Of a stretch of DNA of 64,000 bases, positions 27,134 to 35,391 are shown piece by piece (position 1 is the stretch's first letter; the number at the start of each line of letters is the position of its first letter). Position numbers and translations under genes: made by a program. The notes beneath the pieces are model-generated. The model was not told the origin of the DNA. It made no database searches and saw only the letters and a list, made by a program, of their open reading frames with translations. Location: NCBI GenBank assembly GCA_020635855.1, contig JACJYZ010000002.1:1922001-1986000 (forward strand), given 5' to 3'. The stretch is from Flavobacteriales bacterium (GTDB lineage Bacteria > Bacteroidota > Bacteroidia > JACJYZ01).

Positions 27134-27338
27134 GGATACAGATTTACATGGGTTTCTTTAAACGCCGGCCATCACCGTGAAGTTACCCCGGTCCGAAGCG
27201 GGAAGTATATCCTAAGGCGAGTGAACGGATATTCGGTCAATGTAATGGATTTATCGGTAGTCATGCACGAATAATAAGAATTCTTTCAGCTAAAGCAATC
27301 TGCAACCCGGCCATTCATGCATGTTTTGTCAAAGGCTC

Positions 27339-27346
27339 TACCTTTG
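27339..27346 (+). promoter_or_regulatory. promoter -7 box for FG-GAP protein gene
   Basis: TACCTTTG is an exact TAnnTTTG match 34 bases before the ATG at 27381. It also lies 4 bases before another in-frame ATG (27351), which would leave almost no leader and is therefore less likely. Confidence 0.45.
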
Positions 27347-27380
27347 TAGCATGCATCCATTACACTTAAAGCCAAGGCAC

Positions 27381-29222
27381 ATGCGCATCCGTTACCCCCT
27401 TCTCCTGCTGGTTGTATTGACCATGACCCACACCCGAAGCTCTGCACAAGGGTTTCCATCAAATCCTTTCAACTGGCAGCTTCCGCTCGGAGGCAGCATG
27501 AGCAACACCCACTCTTTTGGTTTCAACAACATAGCCAGCACCGGATCCTATACAAAAAATGATCAGGGCTGGAGTGTGTTGGACATAGATGGCGATGGAA
27601 AATTAGACCTTGTGGTACATTGCGAAGGAGACAGTTCGCACCGCAACACGTTCGGCGTAAACGATGGCAACCAATACTGGAAGGTGTATAAGGGCAATGG
27701 CTCCGGCTTCTCTCAAAATGAGGTTCATTGGTCACTACCGAATGGCGGCGATTTAAACAACGGTTATTTGTACGGGTTCTACACAACAGCACATGTCGGG
27801 TCCTATCAAGCGGGAGATCAGGCATGGTCGCTAACGGACATGAACGCGGATGGCAAACCCGACCTGGTCGTGAACTCGGAAGGAAACGGCACATACCGCG
27901 ATGTGTTTGGCCTGGGCACCAGTCCGTACTGGAAAGTATATTACAACAACGGCTCCGGGTTTTCTCAAACACCAAAAAACTGGAGCGTTCCCGATGGGGG
28001 GCATACCACAAGCACCCATCAATTCGGCTTCAATAACATCGCAGATGCCGGTTCTTATGAAGCCAATGACCAGGGATGGCTGGTTACAGACATAACAGGA
28101 GACGGAATACCCGACCTAATCGTGCACTCCCAGGGTGACGGTTCATACCGGGATGGATTCGACGTGGGAACCAACCCTTACTGGAAAGTATACCAGGGCG
28201 GCACTTCGGGTTTCGCCGCATCTCCACTCACCTGGAAGGTGCCTGCAGGCGGTCACACTTCATCAACCCACGCATATGGGTTTAACAACCTCAGCTATAC
28301 CGGAGGTTACAATACAGGCGACCACAGTTGGGCCGTCATGGATATGGATGGCGACAAGAAACCTGACCTGGTTATTTATGCTGAAGGCACCGGAAGTTAC
28401 CGAGATGCCTACGATGTAGGAAACAACTCCTATTGGAAAGTATACACCAACAGTGGTTATGGATTTACCGGAAGTTTCTCAAAATGGAATGTTCCTGACG
28501 GAGGATACCTGTACAACGGCCACAATTACGGCTTCAGCTACATCAGCTATTCAGGTAGCTACAGTGCCGGCAACCAGGGGTGGTCCACAATGGATATGAC
28601 CGGAGATGGTCTTCCCGACCTTGTGATACATTCCCAGGGAGATGGCACCTACCGGGATGCCTTCAGCGTAGGAAACAATCCGTATTGGAAAGTTTACCAG
28701 GGAAATGAAAATGGATTTTCCGCATCTGACATTCACTGGAGCATGCCGGATGGCGGCCATGTTTCAAGTACACATACATTCGGATTCAACAACATCGGAG
28801 ATGCTGGAAGTTATGATGCGGGTGACCAGGGATGGGCTTTGTTAGATATGAACGGAGACGGAAAGACCGACCTTGTGGTTCACAGCGAAGGGAATGGTTC
28901 CACCAGGGACGTGTATGGCGTTGATGTAAATCCTTATTGGAAAGTATACCTCAACACCATGACAAATGGCCTGAATGACGAACCTGAAGTTGAATGGATG
29001 AAGGTGTATCCGAACCCTACTTCCGGAGCCATCATTCTCAAACAAAATCTCTACACCAGACCCGTGCCCTTCACCCTACTCGACCACCTGGGAAGAACCA
29101 TTTCATCCGGGCAAACCACAGGTATTGAAACACGCATCAACATCGCGGGCTTCCCCTCTGGCATTTACATGATCCGGATCAATAATGGTGAACAGACATT
29201 GAAGGTGGCGAAACAAGATTAG
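27381..29222 (+). CDS. secreted FG-GAP/VCBS repeat protein with T9SS sorting domain
   Basis: From ATG 27381 the product is 613 residues: a signal peptide ending in SSAQ, then six very similar repeats of about 85 residues, and a C-terminal type A sorting domain (VYPNPTSG opening, GIYMIRI and LKVAKQD end). Each repeat has a calcium-loop motif DxDGDGxxDLVV (for example DIDGDGKLDL, DMNADGKPDL, DMNGDGKTDL) and a PYWKVY signature. FG-GAP repeats of this kind usually build a beta-propeller, so six blades are likely. Probably a surface adhesin or ligand-binding protein; the ligand is unknown. Confidence 0.88.
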   Translation: MRIRYPLLLLVVLTMTHTRSSAQGFPSNPFNWQLPLGGSMSNTHSFGFNNIASTGSYTKNDQGWSVLDIDGDGKLDLVVHCEGDSSHRNTFGVNDGNQYWKVYKGNGSGFSQNEVHWSLPNGGDLNNGYLYGFYTTAHVGSYQAGDQAWSLTDMNADGKPDLVVNSEGNGTYRDVFGLGTSPYWKVYYNNGSGFSQTPKNWSVPDGGHTTSTHQFGFNNIADAGSYEANDQGWLVTDITGDGIPDLIVHSQGDGSYRDGFDVGTNPYWKVYQGGTSGFAASPLTWKVPAGGHTSSTHAYGFNNLSYTGGYNTGDHSWAVMDMDGDKKPDLVIYAEGTGSYRDAYDVGNNSYWKVYTNSGYGFTGSFSKWNVPDGGYLYNGHNYGFSYISYSGSYSAGNQGWSTMDMTGDGLPDLVIHSQGDGTYRDAFSVGNNPYWKVYQGNENGFSASDIHWSMPDGGHVSSTHTFGFNNIGDAGSYDAGDQGWALLDMNGDGKTDLVVHSEGNGSTRDVYGVDVNPYWKVYLNTMTNGLNDEPEVEWMKVYPNPTSGAIILKQNLYTRPVPFTLLDHLGRTISSGQTTGIETRINIAGFPSGIYMIRINNGEQTLKVAKQD

Positions 29223-29233
29223 GAATTGTACTT

Positions 29234-29821
29234 TTGAGGCCAAAACCTACCCGGTTGTCGGCCACTCATTATACGATCACCGATGCCTCCGACACGGATG
29301 TGAATGATATCGTTTCCATTGCGGATCAGCAATTGGGACAAGGGTACCTGACACCCGAACTCACCCTTACCTTCCTGCAACCACCCAACAGGTGCAGGAT
29401 CATCTACAATCAGGATAAGCAGACAATTGCTTTTTGCATCATCCTGCTCCTGAAAGCCTCCGAAATTTCCACCCGTCTTGGCCTGACCACGCATCCGTTG
29501 CTTCCCGCAGAAGGCATGGTCGGGGTTATAAAAACCATCGCGGTGGCCGGGCCGCATCAGGGAAAAGGTATCGGCCGCGTGCTTGTGCAGGATGCAGTGC
29601 AATTCCTGGCAGGCATGCGCGTGAAAGTGTTTCTTTGTCCGACCTGGAAACATAATGAAACAGTTGGCCTGGGAAATATTCTCGAGCAATCAGGATTTCA
29701 CACATTGGAAGTGATTCATCGCTACTGGGAAAAAGACAGCCTGGAAAGAAAATACACGTGTCCTGCGTGCGGTGCTCCGCCATGCACCTGCACAGCCGTG
29801 ATATACGCGCGCCTCCCCTAG
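29234..29821 (+). CDS. GNAT-like acetyltransferase with C-terminal Cys cluster
   Basis: A GNAT domain is visible: VGVIKTIAVAGPHQGKGIGRVLV near residue 96-118 holds the acetyl-CoA loop (QGKGIG), followed by MRVKVFLCPTWKHN and a C-terminal strand pair. The final 20 residues carry four Cys in the pattern CPxCGxPPCxC, which looks like a small zinc ribbon. No ATG start exists; a TTG at 29234 lies inside a TACTTTTG box, and a TTG at 29255 (giving MSATHYTI) may be the true start. The gene begins about 10 bases after the FG-GAP gene stops. Confidence 0.75.
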   Translation: MRPKPTRLSATHYTITDASDTDVNDIVSIADQQLGQGYLTPELTLTFLQPPNRCRIIYNQDKQTIAFCIILLLKASEISTRLGLTTHPLLPAEGMVGVIKTIAVAGPHQGKGIGRVLVQDAVQFLAGMRVKVFLCPTWKHNETVGLGNILEQSGFHTLEVIHRYWEKDSLERKYTCPACGAPPCTCTAVIYARLP

Positions 29822-29848
29822 CCCCCGTATAATCCGTCACAGGTCTCC

Positions 29849-29865
29849 TACATTTGCTACCTTTG
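29849..29865 (+). promoter_or_regulatory. two adjacent -7 boxes before DUF4159 gene
   Basis: TACATTTG (29849-29856) and TACCTTTG (29858-29865) both match TAnnTTTG exactly and are spaced by one base. The second ends only 4 bases before the ATG at 29870. If it is used, the message would be nearly leaderless. Confidence 0.4.
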
Positions 29866-29869
29866 AAGG

Positions 29870-30529
29870 ATGAAGAAATGGATGATGGTTTTCTTCCTCC
29901 TGCCGTTGCTGGCAGGGAAGCCCGGTAATTTCGAGATTGCCTTGCTGAAGTATGGCGGCGGGGGCGACTGGTATGCCAACCCCACATCCCTCCCGAACCT
30001 GATTCAATTCTGCAACCGCAACCTGGGTACCGCCATGAAGGAAGAAAATACCGTGGTGGAAGTTGGCAGCCCGGAGATATTCAACTACCCGTTCATCCAT
30101 ATGACAGGCCACGGCAACGTGGTGTTCACTCCCGCAGAAGCCGAGAACCTCAGGAACTACCTCACGGGAGGTGGCTTCCTGCACATCGATGACAACTACG
30201 GAATGGATAAGTTCATCCGACCGGAAATGAAAAAGGTTTTCCCTGACCTGGATTTCATTGAACTTCCGTCAAGCCACCCTGTCTTCCATCAGAAATATGC
30301 GTTCCCACGGGGATTACCTAAAATCCACGAACACGATGACAAACCCGCCCAAGCCTTCGGGCTGTTTTACCAGGGCAGACTTGTATGCCTGTATTCATAC
30401 GAGTGTGACCTGGGAGATGGTTGGGAAGACCCGGAAGTTCACAATGACCCGGAAGAGAAAAGACAAGAGGCACTGAAAATGGGCGCCAACCTGGTTCAGT
30501 TTGTCCTGATGGGCAACGACGACCAGTAG
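29870..30529 (+). CDS. DUF4159 domain-containing protein
   Basis: This 219-residue protein has a signal peptide (MKKWMMVFFLLPLLAG) and a single DUF4159 domain: ALLKYGGGGDWYANPTS near residue 25, then FIHMTGHGNVVFTPAEAENLRNYL near residue 74 and LTGGGFLHIDDNYGMDKFIRPEM near residue 100. The fold is thought to be of the glutamine-amidotransferase-like class, used as a binding domain in large membrane proteins of the aerotolerance type, but this copy is solitary. No catalytic Cys triad is visible. Function unknown. Confidence 0.85.
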   Translation: MKKWMMVFFLLPLLAGKPGNFEIALLKYGGGGDWYANPTSLPNLIQFCNRNLGTAMKEENTVVEVGSPEIFNYPFIHMTGHGNVVFTPAEAENLRNYLTGGGFLHIDDNYGMDKFIRPEMKKVFPDLDFIELPSSHPVFHQKYAFPRGLPKIHEHDDKPAQAFGLFYQGRLVCLYSYECDLGDGWEDPEVHNDPEEKRQEALKMGANLVQFVLMGNDDQ

Positions 30530-30533
30530 GGAT

Positions 30534-30986
30534 TTATTCCGCAGCGATCAGACGGTTCAGCTTTTCGCTTTCAATCACCCTTTCCGTTACCTGAAACACT
30601 TCCTGTTTGATGCTTCTGAAGGCTTTCACAAAAGCCGACAGCTCATCTTCCAGTTTCGCATGTTCTTCACGGAATGTTTGTTCATCATGCGTATAAGCAT
30701 TCTCCATCAGCAGCGTCAGATGCCCCATATGCTTGGCAACGGTTTGCGATAAACGCCCCCGTTCTTTATCCACTTCCGATACCTTTGCGGCAAGTTGTTG
30801 CACTTTGCTCACATTGTCTTCATGGGTCAGCCAGATGAAGTATTTACTGATCAGGCTGTGCAGAAACCTGATCTCATCTTTGTAAAAATCAAGGTTCGAT
30901 TGCCAGCGTTCGGTAAGCACGGCCAGCGATTCAAAACCGGCAGTGTTCATGTAGTCGCTTTTGGGGCGTAAGGCAAAATTTTCCAT
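30534..30986 (-). CDS. small helical protein encoded next to Hsp20
   Basis: This 150-residue protein is predicted almost entirely helical and contains coiled-coil-like heptads (about residues 60-145, for example KVSEVDKERGRLSQTVAKHM and AKLEDELSAFVKAFRSIKQEV). No signal peptide or membrane segment is present. It is 78 bases downstream of the hsp20 gene on the same strand, and a perfect 8-bp stem-loop lies between them. A stress-linked role with Hsp20 is inferred from the arrangement only; I do not recognise the family. Confidence 0.65.
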   Translation of the reverse strand: MENFALRPKSDYMNTAGFESLAVLTERWQSNLDFYKDEIRFLHSLISKYFIWLTHEDNVSKVQQLAAKVSEVDKERGRLSQTVAKHMGHLTLLMENAYTHDEQTFREEHAKLEDELSAFVKAFRSIKQEVFQVTERVIESEKLNRLIAAE

Positions 30987-31024
30987 TTTCTTATTTTTTA
31001 TCCAATAAACTTTTTTAATTCAGC

Positions 31025-31054
31025 TATGCGGGCATGGAATCCCACACCCGCATA
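31025..31054 (-). other. stem-loop between hsp20 and the next gene
   Basis: TATGCGGG (31025-31032) and CCCGCATA (31047-31054) form a perfect 8-bp stem with a 14-base loop. No T-run follows in either direction that would make a normal terminator, so it more likely affects processing or relative expression of the two genes. Confidence 0.4.
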
Positions 31055-31064
31055 ACCGAATCAA

Positions 31065-31511
31065 TCATTGAACTTCCACGTTTTTCTTGGATGGAAGTTC
31101 TTTCTCACGTTTGTTCACCACCAACCTGAGCACGCCGTCTTCATACTTGGCAGACAGCTTATCCTGCTCTACGTTCTCCGGCAATGTGAACCGCTTGGTG
31201 AAGGATTGGGAAGAAAACTCTTTGCGTGTATAATTCTTCTTCTTTTCCTCCGATTCGTTTTCAACTTTTCCGGTAATGGTCAGCACACCGTTTTCAACTG
31301 TTACCTGAATATCATCTTTTTTGAAGCCCGGTGCGGCGACTTCAATCTCGTAGTTCCCTTCATTATCCACCACATTTACCGCAGGAGACAGGTCGGTATT
31401 TGCAAACCGGTTCCTGATCCATTCGTCATCGAAGAAATCCGTGAGATTTGGCCAGTTGGAAAAATTCCTCCTAATGAGTGTCATGGCATTTTGCATTTGA
31501 GGGTTTAACAA
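31065..31511 (-). CDS. hsp20: Hsp20/alpha-crystallin small heat shock protein
   Basis: At 148 residues this is a typical small heat shock protein: an alpha-crystallin domain (about residues 43-148) with YEIEVAAPGFKKDDIQVTVENGVLTITGK, the SFTKRFTLPENV stretch, KYEDGVLRLVV and a conserved tail. These ATP-independent chaperones hold unfolding proteins. It is transcribed away from the NADH dehydrogenase gene. The shared gap contains a palindrome (31584-31595) like the one before the persulfide locus, and a TACCTTTA box (31531-31538) on its strand. Confidence 0.95.
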   Translation of the reverse strand: MLNPQMQNAMTLIRRNFSNWPNLTDFFDDEWIRNRFANTDLSPAVNVVDNEGNYEIEVAAPGFKKDDIQVTVENGVLTITGKVENESEEKKKNYTRKEFSSQSFTKRFTLPENVEQDKLSAKYEDGVLRLVVNKREKELPSKKNVEVQ

Positions 31512-31530
31512 TGTTGATTAAAAATTTATT

Positions 31531-31538
31531 TAAAGGTA
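31531..31538 (-). promoter_or_regulatory. possible promoter -7 box for hsp20
   Basis: Read on the minus strand this is TACCTTTA, one mismatch from TAnnTTTG. It lies 19 bases before the hsp20 ATG at 31511. Confidence 0.4.
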
Positions 31539-31583
31539 CAGTGCCATGCTGCGTATGCGCATGACCTGCATCAAGTTGAAACA

Positions 31584-31595
31584 TGACAGATGTCA
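31584..31595. promoter_or_regulatory. Crp/Fnr-type operator candidate TGACA-N2-TGTCA
   Basis: TGACAGATGTCA has 5-base inverted arms around GA. The same arms occur at 39083-39094 before the persulfide locus. Its centre is 55 bases upstream of the middle of the hsp20 -7 box. A Crp/Fnr family regulator is encoded at 39498-40133. Assignment is by pattern only. Confidence 0.45.
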
Positions 31596-31708
31596 GGATA
31601 ACGGGAGACCACTTTCCGGTGGATGAAATTCACAGGAAGAGAGCATGACCGAATTTGATATTTTTATGATCTTGTGCATGCATTTCTGCAATCAAACATC
31701 CGGCATAC

Positions 31709-33028
31709 GTGAACATAGAAATCCCCATTACAGCATCACCCAGGGTGGTGATCATCGGAGGAGGCTTCGGTGGCATACATCTGGCGCGCAAACTTCGCAA
31801 CAAGGGCTTCCAGGTGGTTCTGGTTGATAAGCAGAACTTCCATACTTTTCAGCCTCTGTTATACCAGGTGGCAACCGCAGCCCTCGACCCCGCCTCCATC
31901 AGTTTCCCCATACGCAAGATTTTCCACGGCTATGATGATTACTACTTTCGCATGGCCGATGTACGCGAGATCAAGGCCGACGAAAAAATGGTGTACACAG
32001 ACATTGGTGAAATCCAATACGACTACCTTGTCATCGCCACCGGCTCACAAACCAACTATTTCGGGATGGAAGGATTGATCATCAGTTCCATGCCGATGAA
32101 GAGTGTTGCGGAAGCCATTGACCTGCGCAGCTTGATCCTGCAGAATTTCGAGAAAGCGCTCAGCATACAGAACGAGCGAAAAAAAGACAGCCTGATGACT
32201 TTCGCCATTGCAGGCGCAGGGCCAACCGGCGTGGAGTTGGCCGGAGCCATCGGCGAACTGAAAAAGAACATCCTGCCAAGGGATTACCCCGAATTGGACT
32301 TTTCCCGCATGCGGATCCTGCTCATCCAAAGCGGCAACCGCGTACTCCCCGCACTCTCCGAAAAGTCATCCGTACGTGCCAAAAGATTCCTGGAGAAACT
32401 GGGCGTTGAAGTGGTACTCAACACCCGTGTACTGGACTACTTCGGCGACTACATCCAAACCAACCAGAAAGATTACACGGCACGCACCCTCATCTGGACC
32501 ACCGGAGTTAAGGGTTGCCCGGTAGACGGACTTCCGGCTGACAGCATTGAGAAACGCAACCGGCGTATATTGGTGGATGTATACAACCGCGTGGAAGGCT
32601 CCGAGCATGTTTTTGCTATCGGCGACTGCGCCGCCATGATCAGTGATGCATTCCCAAACGGCCATCCTCAGGTAGCACCCGCCGCGATCCAGCAAGGTGT
32701 TCTGCTGGCTGAAAACCTGGAAAGGCTTCTGAAAAACAAACCCCTCAAACCATTCCGATACCGCGACAAAGGATCAATGGCCACCATCGGAAAGAACAAG
32801 GCCGTGGTGGAAGTGGGCCGATTGAAGACCGGCGGTTTCCTGGCGTGGTTCGTGTGGATGTTTATTCACCTCATGAGCCTGGTTGGTTTCAGAAACAAGC
32901 TGATTGTATTTCTGGATTGGACCAGAAGTTATTTCAACAATGATAAAGGCGTGCGGGTCATCTTTCAGCAATTCGACCTGATGGAGGAAAAGAAACGGCG
33001 AAAAAAGGAAATGCTGAAAGAGGAATAA
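31709..33028 (+). CDS. ndh: type II NADH dehydrogenase (NDH-2)
   Basis: This 439-residue flavoprotein has the FAD-binding motif VVIIGGGFGGIHLARKL at residues 12-28, a second nucleotide-binding motif with IAGAGPTGVELAGAIGEL near residue 166, and the FAIGDCAAM FAD signature near residue 301. The substrate-side segment FQPLLYQVATAALDPASISFPIR is typical of NDH-2. A C-terminal hydrophobic stretch (about 377-400) would attach it to the membrane. It passes electrons from NADH to quinone without pumping protons. The start is likely GTG at 31709, giving MNIEIPITA. Confidence 0.92.
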   Translation: MNIEIPITASPRVVIIGGGFGGIHLARKLRNKGFQVVLVDKQNFHTFQPLLYQVATAALDPASISFPIRKIFHGYDDYYFRMADVREIKADEKMVYTDIGEIQYDYLVIATGSQTNYFGMEGLIISSMPMKSVAEAIDLRSLILQNFEKALSIQNERKKDSLMTFAIAGAGPTGVELAGAIGELKKNILPRDYPELDFSRMRILLIQSGNRVLPALSEKSSVRAKRFLEKLGVEVVLNTRVLDYFGDYIQTNQKDYTARTLIWTTGVKGCPVDGLPADSIEKRNRRILVDVYNRVEGSEHVFAIGDCAAMISDAFPNGHPQVAPAAIQQGVLLAENLERLLKNKPLKPFRYRDKGSMATIGKNKAVVEVGRLKTGGFLAWFVWMFIHLMSLVGFRNKLIVFLDWTRSYFNNDKGVRVIFQQFDLMEEKKRRKKEMLKEE

Positions 33029-33149
33029 AAACGGGCTCTCCCGGACACTCATCCGCCAATTTCGGTTGTTACGCGAACAATCTGGCCACCCGAATGTTCT
33101 TTTGGAAAAATGTTTCATCTTTGCCGCGCTAAACAAACCCTACTTACCT

Positions 33150-34127
33150 ATGAAATCATTGCGCACACTGACCGGATGCCTGCTGATATTGAGCGCTACC
33201 TCGGGCCTGCTTCACGCACAGGTTACCGATGCCGAAAACAAACTGAAAGATGCGAAAACCGATACCACAAGCGGTTGGAAAATCGGTGGAACGATCGCCG
33301 TTAACCTGAACCAGGTGTCGTTGACCAATTGGGCAGCCGGTGGTCAGAATTCGGTTTCAGCCAGTGGACTGCTCAGTTTGTTTGCCCATCACAGTCATGG
33401 CAAATCTCTCTGGGAAAATACCCTCGACCTCGGATACGGAAGCATCAAAAACGGAAACCAGAAACACTGGTGGAAATCAGATGACAAGGTTGACCTGATG
33501 TCGAAGTACGGAAGAAAAGCCAGTAAATACTGGCACTATGCAGGGCTTTTCAATTTCCGCACCCAAATGGATAACGGTTACAATTACCCGAATGATACCG
33601 TAATCATCTCCAAAGCCCTGGCCCCCGCCTATGTATTGGGCGCCCTGGGATTCGACTTCCAGCGTAGCAAAAACTTCACTGCGTTCCTCGCACCATTCAC
33701 CGCCAAGGCCACCCTGGTAAATGACCAGACACTGGCTGATGCGGGTGCATTCGGCGTAGAACCTGCCGTGTACAACCAAACCTCAGGCACCCGCATCACA
33801 CCCGGGGAAAAAAGCAGGGTTGAACTTGGAGGCTATGTGCGCATCTTTGCCAAAAAGGATGTAATGGAAAACATCACAGCTCAAACCAAACTCGACCTGT
33901 TTTCCAACTACCTTGAGCATCCTGAAAACATCGACGTCAACTGGCAGGTGCTGGTATCCATGAAGGTGAACAAGTACATTTCCGCCACCTTAACCACAGA
34001 CCTCATCTACGATGACGACATCAACATTGCGGTGGACACGAACAATGACGGTGTGACCGACAAATCAGGCCCCAGAACCCAATTCAAGGAAGTACTGGGT
34101 GTGGGCTTTTCATACAAATTCCAGTAA
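33150..34127 (+). CDS. DUF3078 domain-containing protein
   Basis: From ATG 33150 the product is 325 residues with a signal peptide (to about residue 24, ending LLHAQ). The mature part matches the DUF3078 family of Bacteroidota: WKIGGTIAVNLNQVSLTNWAAGGQNS near residue 43-68 and a barrel-like run of alternating strands ending in FKEVLGVGFSYKFQ, an outer-membrane type C-terminus. It is probably an outer membrane protein of unknown role. The gene precedes mscL by 11 bases, so both may respond to envelope or osmotic stress (inference). Confidence 0.88.
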   Translation: MKSLRTLTGCLLILSATSGLLHAQVTDAENKLKDAKTDTTSGWKIGGTIAVNLNQVSLTNWAAGGQNSVSASGLLSLFAHHSHGKSLWENTLDLGYGSIKNGNQKHWWKSDDKVDLMSKYGRKASKYWHYAGLFNFRTQMDNGYNYPNDTVIISKALAPAYVLGALGFDFQRSKNFTAFLAPFTAKATLVNDQTLADAGAFGVEPAVYNQTSGTRITPGEKSRVELGGYVRIFAKKDVMENITAQTKLDLFSNYLEHPENIDVNWQVLVSMKVNKYISATLTTDLIYDDDINIAVDTNNDGVTDKSGPRTQFKEVLGVGFSYKFQ

Positions 34128-34138
34128 ACCAACAGAAC

Positions 34139-34564
34139 ATGGGATTTCTAAAAGAATTCAGAACCTTTGCCGTAAAGGGCAATGTAATGGACATGGCCGT
34201 CGGTGTAATCATCGGCGGTGCGTTCGGTAAAATCATCGCTTCTGCGGTGAATGACATCATCATGCCTCCCCTTGGCTTAGCCATCGGTGGTATGAATTTC
34301 AGGGAACTGAAACTGGTCCTGAAAGATGCTTACACAGATGCGGGTGGCCAGGAAGTGGCCGCTGTCACCCTGAACTACGGTAACTTTTTTCAAACGGCAC
34401 TGGATTTCACCATCATTGCGCTGGCCATATTTTTAATGGTCAAAGCCATGAACCAGTTGAAGAAAAAGGAAGAAGCCGCACCTGCTGCACCGCCCGCACC
34501 TTCCAAAGAAGAAATGCTGCTGACAGACATCCGCGACCTCCTAAAAGAAGGTCGGTCCAAGTAA
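34139..34564 (+). CDS. mscL: large-conductance mechanosensitive channel MscL
   Basis: At 141 residues this is full length. KEFRTFAVKGNVMDMAVGVIIGGAFGKIIASAVNDIIMPP is the family signature spanning the first membrane helix (split here: residues 4-17, 18-31, 32-43), a second helix lies at about residues 85-103, and a helical C-terminal bundle carries the EEMLLTDIRDLLK end. MscL opens under membrane tension to release solutes after osmotic downshift. The start follows the DUF3078 stop by 11 bases, and a 7-bp stem-loop follows the stop directly. Confidence 0.96.
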   Translation: MGFLKEFRTFAVKGNVMDMAVGVIIGGAFGKIIASAVNDIIMPPLGLAIGGMNFRELKLVLKDAYTDAGGQEVAAVTLNYGNFFQTALDFTIIALAIFLMVKAMNQLKKKEEAAPAAPPAPSKEEMLLTDIRDLLKEGRSK

Positions 34565-34707
34565 GCTCCAACCTATATTCACACATAGGTTCAGCTGTGG
34601 TCAACCCCACAAGGAAGGCCTATGTCGGGAACCTAAATTGGTATCCACAACGGTTTGGGAAATGACCGTTTCAAGCCGGAAATTGGTACCAGAAAGCGGA
34701 AAAAAGT

Positions 34708-34758
34708 GGCGCTGCGAAGTACGATCCCCGGGCAGCCCCTAGGAATGCTCGCAGCGCC
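34708..34758 (+). ncRNA. candidate structured element with 10-bp stem
   Basis: GGCGCTGCGA (34708-34717) pairs perfectly with TCGCAGCGCC (34749-34758). The loop of 31 bases contains further GC-rich complementary pieces, and TCTCTTCTTTT follows directly, so the end could act as a terminator of an upstream transcript. Homology to a known RNA family is not recognised. Confidence 0.3.
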
Positions 34759-35090
34759 TCTCTTCTTTTGCCGCAATCCACTACAAGATTACCCCCATTC
34801 AATTGCCGGAGGGCCAGTATACCTTGCTGATCGCAATTAAAACCATTTGCGGTTTGATGCACGGGAAGGCGGCAAGGTGTTCCTTCCGGCGTAAGACGGA
34901 AATCACGGGATCCATCGTTCATCCCGGTTGATAGCCACAAGTTTCGCAAGTGGCAAAGAATGGTGACAGCGCGGAGGCCTCAGGTTGAATGTTCTATTCT
35001 CCGCATTGCTTCACCGATCAGGAGACCATCCGCTCTACCAGGCATCATGATGGTCATACTGATCCCTTTGCCATTTGTAACCATTCCAAA

Positions 35091-35121
35091 CCCGTTCTCG
35101 GCCAACCGGCCGGCGAACGGG
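35091..35121 (+). other. stem-loop CCCGTTC/GAACGGG
   Basis: CCCGTTC (35091-35097) and GAACGGG (35115-35121) flank an inner CGGCC/GGCCG pair around AACC, so the hairpin is extended with one or two bulges. It is 48 bases upstream of the Fe-S protein start and could act as an attenuator or terminator; only a short TTTG follows. Confidence 0.35.
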
Positions 35122-35169
35122 TTTGCTGTTTCCGGAAACAGACACAACCGGAATTGGTATATTGGCTCC

Positions 35170-35391
35170 ATGAAAAAATTCTATCATAAGGAAGACATCA
35201 CCATTCAATGGGATCCTACGCTATGTATACATAGCGGCATATGCGCCCGTGGCCTTCCGTCGGTGTTCAGGCCGGGAGAACGCCCCTGGGTCACAACTGA
35301 ACATGCCGGCAAGGAAGACATCATAAAACAAGTAAGAAAATGCCCTTCAGGGGCCTTAACCCTCATCAATCATGGAAAACAAGAAAGGTAA
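35170..35391 (+). CDS. (4Fe-4S) mono-cluster protein of the YjdI type
   Basis: This 73-residue protein matches the divergent 4Fe-4S mono-cluster family (Fer4_19, YjdI): WDPTLCIHSGICARGLPSVF with Cys19 and Cys25, RPGERPWVTT in the middle and KCPSGAL with Cys58. Proteins of this family are usually next to a GNAT or other small enzyme. Here the partner gene is a VOC-fold protein overlapping the end by 20 bases. It likely binds an iron-sulfur cluster in the cytoplasm; the redox partner is unknown. Confidence 0.85.
   Translation: MKKFYHKEDITIQWDPTLCIHSGICARGLPSVFRPGERPWVTTEHAGKEDIIKQVRKCPSGALTLINHGKQER

Larger units (their letters stand above)
34565..35169. other. gene-free, hairpin-rich region
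   Basis: No convincing coding frame is found in these 605 bases. It contains five perfect inverted repeats: AACCTAT/ATAGGTT (34570-34591), GGCGCTGCGA/TCGCAGCGCC (34708-34758), GGAAGG/CCTTCC (34864-34887), GCCAC/GTGGC (34934-34954) and CCCGTTC/GAACGGG (35091-35121). The longest has a 10-bp stem and a 31-base loop followed by a pyrimidine-rich run. It may hold one or more structured RNAs, or be decayed sequence. Confidence 0.5.

Noticed and set aside
33029..33050. CGGG-CTCT-CCCG stem after the NADH dehydrogenase gene
   Set aside because: The stem is only 4 bp and has no T-run.
34139..35391. tRNA or rRNA in the gap after mscL
   Set aside because: None of the hairpins shows the D-, anticodon- and T-arm arrangement or a CCA end.
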